DNA of 64,000 nucleotides, from assembly GCA_000310025.1 (NCBI GenBank), contig FN649740.1, positions 2,404,831 to 2,468,830 on the forward strand, in the 5' to 3' direction. Under the pieces are notes generated by a model. The model saw nothing but the letters and a program-made list of their open reading frames with translations. It had not been told where the DNA came from and searched no databases. Each line of letters opens with the position of its first letter. Position 1 is the stretch's first letter. Below, piece after piece: positions 12,330 through 22,450 of this stretch. Origin of the DNA: Ectocarpus siliculosus (Eukaryota > Sar > Phaeophyceae > Ectocarpales > Ectocarpaceae). Position numbers and translations under genes: made by a program.

Positions 12330-12440
12330 GGGCGCGAATATTTGCAATCCATGGATTATAGAAGAGAACCACAGTCCAAACATCCAGACGGATCGAAACC
12401 CCGGGAAACCGCCCGGAGTGTCCCCGAAGAGGTTCTTCTC
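12330..12440. repeat. MULE left terminal inverted repeat
   Basis: Starts GGGCGCGAATATTTGC and matches the reverse complement of 18,272-18,382. GTGTTTTAC precedes it. Confidence 0.9.
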
Positions 12441-13048
12441 CCTCTCCTATAAAAGCAGCGATAATCACGGCGGCGGAGAGCCGTCTGAAGGCGGCGACAC
12501 GCACCCGCACGCTGGGGGAAGACGAGGAGACAACACACAACGATAACTGGTGAGATCCCGTCCCGACAGGCGTCCGTGCATCCTCTGTGTCTGTGCCTCA
12601 CCCTCACCCTCTCTGTGATGTTTTTTTTGGAAATAAAATAGCAACGGCCGCACCCGCACCAGCGCCATGTGTGTGTTGGTCTGTCTCCTGTGTTGCAGCC
12701 TCCCTCATGCTGTCCCACGTGTCGATGCTGCTCTGTACCTGTTGTTGCCGTCGTACGTACGTTGGTGATCATGTGCCTGCACTGGTGTGGTCAGGCCAGG
12801 CCAGGCCCTGCCTGTTGTCCTTGCCGTATAGTCCGGAGTCTTTTCTTCTGGCTGCTCGGCTGTATGGTGGTGCTACAGCAGTGCTGGACTGGTAGAGGTG
12901 CAGGCATTGTGCACGCACTTGCCCAACCCCTTAACTTCATGTGTCTACCCTCCATGTTCGCGTCGTGGGACCCGTGGCCTGCCGTGCGGTAGTGTCATTG
13001 CTAGGAATGCTTCCATCCAGTGCTGCTCTGTCGGCCTCTTACGGTGCT

Positions 13049-13885
13049 CGTCATGCTGGCGCTGCGGGAGCCTTTGCGGGCTACCCTGTACAAGCCCACC
13101 CCGTACAGCAACAACAGCAGCAGATATTGACCACCAGCCCTCCGCCGGAAACGCAGGCGAGACGGGTTGATGTTTGACAAGTGCGGTTCGACGTGACACC
13201 GGCAATGTTTGTTCCGTGGGTGTAGCACGCCAGTGGATTGTCGCTGCTGTGCTGTACCTCGTGCCTTTCAACGCGTGCACGTACGGTTCGCTGTTTTCGT
13301 GTACTCAGCGGTGGACGGCGAAACGTTTCATTTGTCTTGTCTTGTGATCAAACGTTGACATGGTGTCCTTCCATTCCGCCGCGTGGTGGGTTTCGCGTGC
13401 GGTTGCAGGCCATGCTTTCACCTCGCACTGGTCTGCCGTTGGGAACTCCGGCCCCTGTGGGTGCTCCCGATGCTGGGGCCGCCGGAGGTTTTGCGGGCTA
13501 CCCTGTACAAGCCCACCCCGTACAGCAACAACAGCAGCAGACATTGACCACCAGCCCCCCGCCGGAAACGCAGGCGAGACGGGTTGGTGCTTGACACGTG
13601 CCGTTCGGCGTGACACCCACAATGTTTTTTTGTGTGCTTTACTTGATGTTGCTGCTGCTGTTCCCCTTGGCCCCATGAAAAGAGCACCGGTATCTGGCAT
13701 TCCCCCGGTCCACATCAAGGCTCCCTGTAGAGGCCCTGCCATTGTTTCCGTGGGTGTAGCACGCCAATTGATTGTCCCTGCTGTGCTGCACCTCGTGCCT
13801 TTCAACGCGTGCACGTTCGGTTCGCTGTTTTCGTGTACTCAGCGGTGGACGGCGAAACGTTTCATTTGTCTTGTCTTGTGAATCA
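13049..13885 (+). repeat. Internal tandem duplication in the MULE
   Basis: Two copies of a segment of at least 300 bp: 13,049-13,350 and 13,459-13,885, the second with about 120 bp extra near 13,625-13,742. Both contain a frame reading GYPVQAHPVQQQQQQ then TTSPPPETQARR, so the duplication may have doubled a Gln/Pro-rich 5' exon of the transposase gene. Confidence 0.8.
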
Positions 13886-14090
13886 AATATGGGGCAAGGA
13901 AGATTGAACTCGTTGGAGTAGGTCTACAGTGGCTCCCGTCGTATCCCACGGTTTGTCATGGTTGGTAGTCATGATGCCGCATGACGAACGGCCCTTGAAG
14001 CGTGGTACTGCTGTCGCCTCCACATTGTTACCCTGTTTGTCTGTGACACGCCACTTATTTTTGTGCTCCCGGCTCTCCCATACGGCGCAG

Positions 14091-17000
14091 GTCATGGGAT
14101 GAAGCCAAAAGAGGTGACGAAAGCAATGAAGGCGTTGCACGAGGACAGCGACATCGACATCAACAAGCGCGCGGTGCAGAACGCAGCTGCCATTGTGCAC
14201 GGGGCGGAGAAGCCGAGAGATGCTGCCGATGCGTACGAAGAGGTGTGTCCATGTGTCCGTTGAGACTGTTGCCTCTCTTGTTTGTGTGTGGGATGTTGGG
14301 GTTTTGCTCAAGGCGGTATCCGGGCGACAAGACACATACGATCGCAGGTGACAACCGGGAGAATATATGCCCCATGACACCAAACCAAGAAATGTTGGAG
14401 GTAAAAAATGTGTGCCGTGCCGTCGTCGTGGTTTTGCGCTGATGCCCTCGATGTTTCCGGGCGCTTAACATGTTGCAATTTCAGGTCATGGCCGCGACGG
14501 CCGACGGCGGAGTGTGCGAGATCAAGATGGATGACAGCGGCCGCCTGACGCACATCTGGTGGCAAACGAGAGAGCAGGTAGGTCGCCGGTCGTTGTGCCC
14601 CATACGAATATTCCCCAGCCGGAAGGTTTGCTTTCATTTTAGCATCTCGCACGTACCGCTTCGCCGTCCGCAAATGTAGGACGTCTGACCGAAAGCACGC
14701 CGTAGGCAAGGGTGGGGGTGCGTTGTGACGCGTCCAACACACGTCACACCCACAATTAAGTGCTCTCGATCCCCTTCGACGTCATGCTCCGAATACGCAG
14801 GTGGCGCTTTGGAATCGGTACGGTCACGTTGCGCTCTACGACGACACCGCTGTCAAGAACAGATACCGTATGCCTCTCGGTGTGCTCGCTGTCGTCGATT
14901 CGGAGTATCGGACGCGGATCGTCGGCCAAAGCATAACGGCCGACACCACAACGGACACTTTCCTGTGGATGTTGAAGAGTGCGTTGGAGTCTCGCGGGAA
15001 GCAGCCGGATACCTTCATCCAGGACGCGGACGCGGCGATGACGGCGGCGGTGCGAGAGGTGTTCCCGGACGCGCTGGCGAGGCGCAATTTATGGCACCTC
15101 AACCAGAACGTTATCAAGGCCCTCGCTAAAGTCCTTGGTGGGTACATGAAGGTGCGCTCTACTGTGTGTGTTGGCGTGGTTAGTCTGGCCTCTCGTATTG
15201 TCCTGGTCGCGCGACGTACGCTGCCCACTCTAGCCCCCCTCCCCCACTCCCGCTTGTATCCCCTGTGCGAGTTGGTGCGTTGTCATGGATCAGTGTCGCC
15301 TACTTGGAAGAGTGATATCCAGCGTCTCTGCGTAGACCGTGATGCGGAGACGACCTCGGCTTCGACGGAAACATACCTCACGACGTCCAGTGCACACAGA
15401 AAAAGCAGCAGCAGCAGCAGCAGGTTGTAAGCACCAATGGTATGTCGCTGAGTTTTTTCAACCCTCTCCTCGTCTCGCCTTAGCGCTAACGAAGTGTACG
15501 GGGTTGTTGGTGGCAGTCAATCGTACAGACCGGTAGCCCATATCGCAAAGGCCCCAACTCACGCAACACCCACCCGGCCCACGTCGTTTGTGTTTTCCGC
15601 AGCCTTTCATGGACGAGTTCAGGTGTGTGCGTCAGCAGCTGTCATTGGCGAAGTTCGAACGGAAGTTCAACGCCCTCATCGAAAAGTACCCGAAGGCGGA
15701 GAAGTACATGCAAGTAGTATATGACGACCGTGCACGGTGGGCGGAATATGTGTCGCCCCTGGTGTTCTCCGTGGGTTCGTGGACGACATCAAGAGTTGAA
15801 GGTGCGTGTATGCGTCATCTGCCATCATGAGCGTTTTGTTCGAGAACGACAGCGCATATAGCGTTGTCGTTGTTTTTGGGAGTTTTTCTACGTCTGTAGG
15901 GGTTGGGGGCGGCTATCTTCCTTGCCCCCTATTTACTATGCCATTGGTGAGTGCTTCTGGACGAATTTATCGTACGCCGTCAGTGGATGACCAGTAAACA
16001 ACTCCCTACATGACGCTAATGTTTACGACCTCTTCGAAACATGTGGCTGTTGTCCGGCCCCTGTTGTTCGGGATTGATGTACTTGGTCGGTGCACTGCGA
16101 TCGTCCGGCTCACGTGTACATACATCTGTGGCGATGGGTGCGTCAAGTCATAGGCTTCTCTTTCAGTCGTTTGGCGTACTGCGACTTCAACGATGTCTGA
16201 TGACACCCATCACTAACCTACGGTTTGGTTTGTGTGTCGCTTCTTGCGTGTTTGTCCGCCGCACACACAACAGGCCAAAACGCCCTCATCAGGGATAGGT
16301 GCAACTCGCGCTCCTCGCTTTTGGACGTGGCGAAGTACTTTTCGGGCATCATCTGTTCCCAGAAGGATGCCGCCATGCTGCGTGACGCAATCGACCATCT
16401 GCCGCCTAATCGGATGGCGGCTCCACCAGCGACCGCTTTCAAGAGTGTGCTCGAGTCCTGCGAGTTCTCCATCGCGGGCTGGCCGCGGCGGTTCATGGAG
16501 CAAGAGATGACCGCGGCCATCACGTTTTGCCAGATGGGTGGTGGGGAGGTGGATGGACCAGAACGCGCGGCAGCTTCGGGGCGCACGTTCGAGTACATCG
16601 AGGACAAGCTTTGCGACGCCATTTACGTCTTCGGGATTCACGAGCAGCGTGATGACAAGGCCTTCGACTACCTCGTCTTGCTCTTTTCCGACGGTAGCCA
16701 TCTCTGCCAGTGCCGCACACTCCAAACTCTCAGGCTATTTTGTCGCCATGTGTGGGCGGCGATGATGTACAGCCCCCGATTCAGATTCCACGTAGGCCTC
16801 CTACACGAGCACTGGCTGACGGAAAAGGCGAGGGGAACACCGCAGCAGGACTGGCCGGATGTCGCCCGCCCTCGGTGGGTGGTATCCAACCGCCACGCTG
16901 CGAGAGAAGTGGACGGGGCGGCGGGAGAGGGAGAGGGAGAGGGGGTGGGGGGATGCAGCGGGAGGTGGAAGTCTTTCGTTGGGAGCAGCCAGACGGTGCA

Positions 17001-17346
17001 GACGGTCCTGTTGGACTTGAAGGAGAAGGGGCCCACGGACCAGGATAGACAAGTGTTGTACGCCGACGTAACGAAGAAGCTCGGGCAAGCCGCGAGTATT
17101 TTGTCTGATCGCTTTTCACCGACAGTCGCCGTAGCCCTCGTGGACCAATTTCTGACGATGGTCAATGTGCAAGCAGGCGGGGTAGGAACTACAACGACGG
17201 GAGGGCGGGGGGCGGCTCTCTTCATGGCCAACCCTGGAACTGTTCGCCTGCCCGCTAGGACAAGTAATAAAAGACGACCTGGCGCTGCAGAAAGATACAC
17301 AAGAGGGGGTAGCAAGAGAGCCGCGACTTCGGGGTCCCAACTCTAG
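14091..17346 (+). CDS. MULE transposase with SWIM zinc finger (5' exons uncertain)
   Basis: Five exons join in frame: 14,091-14,242, 14,485-14,577, 14,801-15,151, 15,603-15,801 and 16,274-17,346 (stop). The third exon has the MULE DDE core: YDDTAVKNRYRMPLGV, then TADTTTDTFLWMLKSAL, then FIQDADAAMTAAVREVFPDA and LWHLNQN, resembling FAR1/MURA transposases. The last exon holds a SWIM finger, CQC then CRH eight residues on (CxCx(n)CxH), which in these proteins contributes to DNA binding. A disordered Gly/Arg-rich tail follows. Additional upstream exons likely lie between 12,450 and 14,090 (Gln/Pro-rich frame at 13.1 and 13.5 kb). The gene lies wholly inside the terminal inverted repeats. Confidence 0.85.
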
Positions 17347-18271
17347 TTTCGGTGTTGCATACTTTGGGGTACGTGAGTAGCGGTACGCGGCCCTAGGTTT
17401 ACGACGTCACCGGGGCATATGCCTGAACGATGTTTTGTCCCCCCCCGGCGGCAGGTCAAGGCTCGGTGTGTTGTTTATTTTTCGCTTCGGCGTTTTTGCG
17501 CCGATCGCCGTCTGTGATGTTGTCGATTTTGTGTTTGTATGTCTATTTGGTTGTTGCGGTGTAGCGTTCGATGGGGCCATCTGGTTCCTGTCCTGTTTTT
17601 ATTTCTTTTGTTCCATTTCCTTTTCTTTTCTTTCTTCCGCCCCCTTTTTTGCCGTGTTGGGGTCATATCCAGGTCCTTTCTTTTTTTGGTGGGGGTCAGT
17701 CTATCATCAAATCGCCTGTTGGATATTGATTGTTCCTGTTTTGTTTTTTTTCTGCGTCTATCTGTGCTTGTCGACCTGTGTGCTCTGCGAAGAAAACCGT
17801 GTGAGCCGCGTCTCGAGTTTGTTGAGCGGGCCTGCGGTGTGCGAACTAAACGATGCCTACAGATTTTGACGGCCCCATGATGACTGACATCCATCACGGC
17901 AGCACCGTGCAGCAGGTTATATCTACCAAAAAAAGAATACTGCTGTATGTAGTTCACAAAATCTACAGCAACAATTGCTTGCAGCAGCAGAAACGCACAA
18001 CAACAGCAGCACCACACGCGGATAGACACACACACAGAGAGAGACGAGCACTCCTCTAAGTACGGGGCGTTGTGTGTCGTCGTGTCCTCCTGTTCCTCTG
18101 AGGCCTAGCGTCTCCTGGGCATCCCGGGTGCGAAGGGTGGCCTTGGCGTGAAATATGTGCCAGTATGGCAGTATGGACTGTTGAGGCTGTTGCTGCAGAC
18201 GAGAGCTCTGCTTCCGAAGACAACGGGCGTTAGATCCAGGCTCCGAGATAATATTGAATTTGAGAGGGAGA

Positions 18272-18382
18272 GAGGAGAACCTCTTCGGGGACACTCCGGG
18301 CGGTTTCCCGGGGTTTCGATCCGTCCGGATGTTTGGACTGTGGTTCTCTTTTATAATCCATGCATTGCAAATATTCGCGCCC
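18272..18382. repeat. MULE right terminal inverted repeat
   Basis: Ends GCAAATATTCGCGCCC and is followed directly by the target duplication GTGTTTTAC. Confidence 0.9.
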
Positions 18383-18573
18383 GTGTTTTACGGGTTCGCT
18401 ACGTCCGCCACGTTTTCAGAAGTTCCGAGTTCGATAGCCAGTGCGTCCTCCCTTGGCCCACCCACCGTTTTTCTTTTTCCGTTATCCGGAAGAAAATTTA
18501 GTGACCAGCGGGTTTTGAACCCGTGTCGTTTGCAACCAAAAGCAGACACCCTGACATCTCACGTCGACGCCAT

Positions 18574-18641
18574 TGTGAAAAGAGGGAATCGTCCTCGACA
18601 GACGTTGGGGAGTTTCTACCTTTATGAAGGTGGTCTCCACA
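18574..18641 (-). repeat. TRIM long terminal repeat (5' copy)
   Basis: Identical to 12,133-12,200. TAAG follows at 18,642-18,645. The putative primer-binding site (minus strand, starting TGGCGTCG) ends at 18,572. Confidence 0.8.
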
Positions 18642-18823
18642 TAAGAGGTATTTTCACCATGTTCACTTAGCCCGTAGAGCCTGCTGCAGTTTGCGATGTG
18701 CTCGACCTTCACCAAGAATTCCTTGACCGACAGTGGCCCTTTCATAAAATTGCAAGTTTTACAACAGGCAACAACGTTGTCACTTTCGTACGTGCCCTCG
18801 TTCTGCACGCGGTCCACTCCTGA
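18640..18823 (-). pseudogene. HNH endonuclease-like fragment in ROCO intron 1
   Basis: The minus strand reads VDRVQNEGTYESDNVVACC, then KTCNFMKGPLSVKEFLVKV. This matches the HNH pattern seen in algal and giant-virus proteins (D-R-x-[ND] ... Y-x-x-[DE]-N-v-v-x-C-C-x-x-C-N-x-M-K). A stop codon lies in frame just upstream (near 18,825). A longer open frame at 18,831-19,127 (RRIRALRKKRYRRSPAYQ) may be the rest of the same decayed gene in another frame. A remnant of a mobile or acquired gene is the likeliest reading. Confidence 0.5.
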
Positions 18824-19496
18824 TTACCCCTCATTCGTGAATTCGCCACAGTAAAGCACGGCGTGCGCACAATGCTGCTGTACTCGTCAAGGCTAATCGA
18901 TACCGCAATGTCTCTCTCTTAGCTTGCTCATTAAACACCCTCCACCTGTACACCAAATCGACTTTCCTGGCTTTTAGATGCCTCTGGTAAGCGGGCGATC
19001 TTCGGTATCGCTTCTTCCGCAGGGCTCTGATGCGGCGTATGTCGTACTCTGGAGCATTCACGACGACGAATCCGTCCCGCACGGGCCCAGTAGGCTTGGT
19101 GGATGGTTTTCTTGTCGAGATCCATCCGCTGTCCTTTGTCGCACCCATGGCTGATGAACGGCCGGAAGTGTTGTGTGGTGTGGGAGAAATCGTTTGGCGT
19201 CTTGTGGAAGGAAATGTTCTAGACGTTGGCGGGCCTACGGGGAAAAAAATTAAGAAACGACCCGGTTTCTGGAACACCTTGTCGCTTCTGCCACATGCAG
19301 TTGTGTGGACGCCAACGCAACAACGCAACTCGTAGCAAAAGATGTCCCGCGAGTTCCGAAATAGCGAAATTTCGTACTCACCCACGCGTGGGTGAGTAGG
19401 TGTTCAGGAAGCCATCAGCTAAACATTTCTCTAGAAGGCGGGACATTTTTCGCGCTTTCCCCCGCTGAATAAATAAGTCTCGTCTTTTCGCTGCAG

Positions 19497-19568
19497 GTGC
19501 CATCCCACCGGAGCTGGGGAACCTGGCAGCACTGCAAACGCTTAACCTCGGGTGGAACCAGTTGAGCG
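19497..19568 (+). CDS. LRR exon 1 of array
   Basis: Exactly 72 nt between AG and GTGAGT, phase 1 at both ends. Codes AIPPELGNLAAL...LNLGWNQLSG, a plant/bacterial-type LRR. Confidence 0.85.
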
Positions 19569-19689
19569 GTGAGTATCTAAAATTTTGTGATCGAATTTTA
19601 GTATGAATCCCGTGTATGCGTACGCAGGACTCATGATGTTTTTGTGCAAGATGATCGGGGGAACCAAATTTCGTGTTCTCGCTACTCAC

Positions 19690-19761
19690 CGCTTAGCTGG
19701 TTGGTCGGAAGGGAGAGCACCTTCAGTGCTTCAAACTTTCCGAGCTCCGGCGGGATGGGGC
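19690..19761 (-). pseudogene. Inverted LRR exon between LRR 1 and LRR 2
   Basis: Exactly 72 nt on the minus strand with its own AG and GTGAGT. Codes PIPPELGKFEAL...LSLPTNQLSG without stops. It is intact as an exon but lies antisense to the host gene. Confidence 0.85.
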
Positions 19762-19974
19762 CTGCAAGCAGAAGAGCAAAAAATGAAATCAGCTGGAAAC
19801 AAAGAAACAGCTCCCCGCTTTCGAGAACATCCACCTACTCACCCACGCATAGGCGGGTACGAAATTTCACAATTGCGGAACTCACGGGACGTCTTTTGCT
19901 ACGCGTGTCGGTGAGTAGGCGGAGAAGCATTTAGTCAATTCTCTGTTTCTCTCGTACTGCTCTCCTGCTTGCAG

Positions 19975-20046
19975 GTCATATCCCTCCGGAGCTAGGGAAG
20001 CTTGGCGCGTTGAAGACACTCGAACTCAGCGCCAACAAGTTAGATG
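19975..20046 (+). CDS. LRR exon 2
   Basis: 72 nt, phase 1/1. Codes HIPPELGKLGAL...LELSANKLDG. First copy of the 268-bp duplication. Confidence 0.85.
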
Positions 20047-20242
20047 GTGAGTCCAGAGATGAAATCCATTTCATTTACTATTTTGTTGACACAAGGTACA
20101 TGAATCTCGCCGACGCATAGGCGGGTACGAAATTTCACAATTGCGGAACTCACGGGACGTCTTTTGCTACGCGTGTCGGTGAGTAGGCGGAGAAGCATTT
20201 AGTCAATTCTCTGTTTTTCTCGTACTGCTCTCCTGCTTGCAG

Positions 20243-20314
20243 GTCATATCCCTCCGGAGCTAGGGAAGCTTGGCGCGTTGAAGACACTCGAACTCAGCGC
20301 CAACAAGTTAGATG
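20243..20314 (+). CDS. LRR exon 3 (duplicate of LRR exon 2)
   Basis: Identical 72-nt exon to 19,975-20,046, created by the 268-bp tandem duplication. Confidence 0.85.
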
Positions 20315-20476
20315 GTGAGTCCAGAGATGAAATCCATTTCATTTACTATTTTGTTGACACAAGGTACATGAATCTCGCCGACGCGTGGGTAAAGTAGGTG
20401 CTCTAGAAACCGGGTAGTTTATTTACGCTTTCCCCCGTTCAATTCATATGACTGCGGTTATTCGCCATTTGCGCAG

Positions 20477-20548
20477 GAACGATACCGGAGGCGCTAGGGA
20501 AGCTGACTGCGTTGCAGGGGCTTTATCTGCATCGCAACAAACTCTCAG
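20477..20548 (+). CDS. LRR exon 4
   Basis: 72 nt, phase 1/1. Codes TIPEALGKLTAL...LYLHRNKLSG; donor GTGAGG. Confidence 0.85.
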
Positions 20549-20680
20549 GTGAGGAAACGGAAAGGTTGTTTTGGAATGTAGAAGAGTCACACCCACGCGT
20601 TGGCAGGACCGTTTTTCTAGACGCCGGGGATTTTTTTTTTTTCTCTCCCGCCAACTTCTTATTTTCCCTTTGTCTGGCAG

Positions 20681-20752
20681 GCAACATCCCGCCAGAGCTA
20701 GGAGATCTCCGACAGGTGCAGAAGCTGTGGCTCAACCACAATCACCTCACAG
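20681..20752 (+). CDS. LRR exon 5
   Basis: 72 nt, phase 1/1. Codes NIPPELGDLRQV...LWLNHNHLTG; donor GTACCT. Its intron family recurs around LRR exons 7 and 11. Confidence 0.85.
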
Positions 20753-20903
20753 GTACCTATTTTATTTTGATGGTCGGTTTATTTTTCTAGCATTGGTCCA
20801 TGGATGAATCTCGCCGATTTCGCGTCCACGAAACTTCAGAACTAGCGGGATAGCTTCTTCTGTACCCTGTCAAACTGCCCTGCGTTGAATCGTTCATCTG
20901 CAG

Positions 20904-20975
20904 GCCATATCCCGCCTCAGCTCGGACAGCTTGGCGCCCTGAAGACCCTCGACCTCTCCATGAACAAGTTAGATG
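20904..20975 (+). CDS. LRR exon 6
   Basis: 72 nt, phase 1/1. Codes HIPPQLGQLGAL...LDLSMNKLDG. Close relative of the inverted exon at 22,890-22,961. Confidence 0.85.
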
Positions 20976-21126
20976 GTGAGTTAACAGACCAAAAAGAGTT
21001 TTGTTTTCTTTCGATTTCTGAAAATGCATGAATCCCGCGTATGCGTTGGGAGGACCATTTTTCTAGACGCCGGGGGATTAAGTTTGTTTTCTCCCGCCAA
21101 CTTCTTATTTTCCGTTCCTCTGGCAG

Positions 21127-21198
21127 GCAACATCCCGCCAGAGCTAAGAGATCTCCGACAGCTGCAGTGGCTGTGGCTCAGCAACAACCACCTCACAG
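21127..21198 (+). CDS. LRR exon 7
   Basis: 72 nt, phase 1/1. Codes NIPPELRDLRQL...LWLSNNHLTG; near copy of LRR exon 5 with matching introns. Confidence 0.85.
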
Positions 21199-21358
21199 GT
21201 ACGTATTTTATTTTGATGGTCGGTTTAGTTTTTTTCTAGCATTAATCCATGGATGAATCTCGCCGATGCGTTGGCGTCCACTCACTGGTCTAGAAGCCGG
21301 GGCATTACTTTTGTTTTGACCCGCAACCATCACTCCGTTTTCCTTCTTCCACTTACAG

Positions 21359-21430
21359 GTCCCATTCCGCCGGCGCTAGGAAAGCTCGCAGCGCTTCGAG
21401 AGCTAAACCTCGGCGAGAACCAGCTAAGCG
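21359..21430 (+). CDS. LRR exon 8
   Basis: 72 nt, phase 1/1. Codes PIPPALGKLAAL...LNLGENQLSG. Confidence 0.85.
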
Positions 21431-21599
21431 GTGAGACACTCTTTAGATGTGTTGAAAAAAATTCCCATGAATTTTCATTATGAATCCCGTGTATGCGTTG
21501 GCGTCCACGAAACTTTTGTACGGGACCAATGTTCTAGAAAGCGGGGGGTTGTTTTCTTTTGTCCCGCTGAGCTACTCCGTTCCGTCCGTCCGCTTGCAG

Positions 21600-21672
21600 G
21601 CCCCATCCCATGGGAGCTTGGGCACCTTTTCAGCACTGAAAAGGCTCTACCTTTCCAACAACCAACTGAGCG
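21600..21672 (+). pseudogene. LRR exon 9, 1-nt frameshift
   Basis: 73 nt instead of 72. The first half reads PIPWELGHL in the expected frame; the second half reads SALKRLYLSNNQLSG only one frame over. The extra base is probably in the CCTTTTC run near 21,629. Splice sites are intact. Because all exons are phase 1/1, skipping it would keep the reading frame. Confidence 0.85.
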
Positions 21673-21903
21673 GTGAGTCAACATTTGATTTCATGACTGT
21701 TCCACGACCGATTTTGCGGCGAGTCCCGTGTACGAATCTCGCTGATGCACGTGAGTGGACGCTAACGCGTTGGCGTCCACGAAACTTCAGAAATAGCGGG
21801 TACGAAATTTCACAATTTCGGAACTCGCGGGACATCTTTTCCTACGCATTTTTTTCTACAACTATCCTCGCTGATATTTGCTCCCTGCTGCATTCTTGTG
21901 CAG

Positions 21904-21975
21904 GACCCATCCCCAAGGAGCTGGGAGCACTTAGTAGGCTGGAGACGCTTTGGCTCAACGACAACAACCTCACAG
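21904..21975 (+). CDS. LRR exon 10
   Basis: 72 nt, phase 1/1. Codes PIPKELGALSRL...LWLNDNNLTG. With its introns it is a near copy of LRR exon 12, about 475 bp downstream. Confidence 0.85.
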
Positions 21976-22119
21976 GTGAGAGAATCGAAGAAGAGTTGAA
22001 AGTTTTCTTGTTCACGAAATAAGAATCCTGCCGACGCGTTGGCAGGACCGTTTTTCTAGACGCCGGGGGATTTATTTTATTTTCTCCGGCCAACTTCTCA
22101 CTTTCCCTTCGTCTGGCAG

Positions 22120-22191
22120 GCAACATCCCGCCAGAGCTAGGAGATCTCCGACAGCTGCAGACGCTATATCTCAACGGCAACCGCCTGACAG
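22120..22191 (+). CDS. LRR exon 11
   Basis: 72 nt, phase 1/1. Codes NIPPELGDLRQL...LYLNGNRLTG; same exon/intron family as LRR exons 5 and 7. Confidence 0.85.
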
Positions 22192-22378
22192 GTACCTATT
22201 TTATATTGATGGTCGGCTTGATTTTTTTCTAGCATTGGTCCATGGATGAATCTCGCCGATGCGTAGGCGGGTACGAAATTTCATTCACAATTTCGGAACT
22301 CGCGGGACATCTTTTCCTACGCATTTTTTTTCTAGAACTGTCCTTAGTGATATTTCTCCCTACTGCATTCTTGCGCAG

Positions 22379-22450
22379 GACCCATCCCCAAGGAGCTGGG
22401 AGCACTTAGTAGGCTGGAGAACCTTTGGCTCCACCGCAACAACCTCACAG
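22379..22450 (+). CDS. LRR exon 12, last plus-strand exon of the main run
   Basis: 72 nt, phase 1/1. Codes PIPKELGALSRL...LWLHRNNLTG. The orientation of the array flips shortly after its intron (about 22,510-22,560). Confidence 0.85.

Larger units (their letters stand above)
12330..18382 (+). mobile_element. Complete Mutator-like (MULE) DNA transposon
   Basis: Bounded by inverted terminal repeats of about 110 bp (12,330-12,440 and 18,272-18,382) starting GGGCGCGAATATTTGC, with three substitutions in the first 108 bp. The flanks carry a perfect 9-bp duplication GTGTTTTAC (12,321-12,329 and 18,383-18,391), the size typical of MULEs. It codes a MURA-type transposase with a SWIM zinc finger (14,091-17,346) on the plus strand. 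Length is 6,053 bp. The transposase exons I could splice have no stops, so it may be autonomous. It is nested inside the TRIM. Confidence 0.9.
12133..18641 (-). mobile_element. TRIM-like LTR retroelement in ROCO exon 1 (split by a MULE)
   Basis: Terminal direct repeats of 68 bp, identical over their length, begin TGTG and end CACA (12,133-12,200 and 18,574-18,641) and are flanked by the 4-bp duplication TAAG (12,129-12,132 and 18,642-18,645). Read on the minus strand, the repeat at 18,574 is followed after one base by TGGCGTCGACGTGAGATG, a plausible primer-binding site, and the repeat at 12,200 is preceded by the polypurine tract AAAAAAGGGGGGGG. Without the nested MULE the element is about 447 bp and has no ORF, fitting a terminal-repeat retrotransposon in miniature. 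Identical repeats suggest recent insertion. It interrupts the last codons of a coding exon. Confidence 0.75.
19845..20380 (+). repeat. 268-bp tandem duplication of an LRR exon plus intron
   Basis: Two direct copies at a 268-bp period, covering an intron stretch (GGCGGGTACGAAATTTCACA), the exon, and the following intron (GGTACATGAATCTCGCCGACGC). I see one substitution (C/T near 19,950 and 20,218), so the duplication is recent or gene-converted. Confidence 0.9.

Noticed and set aside
15403-15422. CAG repeat tract as a CRISPR-like or satellite array
   Set aside because: Only a handful of AGC units; simple microsatellite in a MULE intron. No CRISPR arrays are expected or seen in this eukaryotic window.
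18502-18573. Possible tRNA on the minus strand (GGGTTCAAAACCCG)
   Set aside because: Only a B-box-like arm is convincing; the sequence is explained as the TRIM internal region with its primer-binding site.
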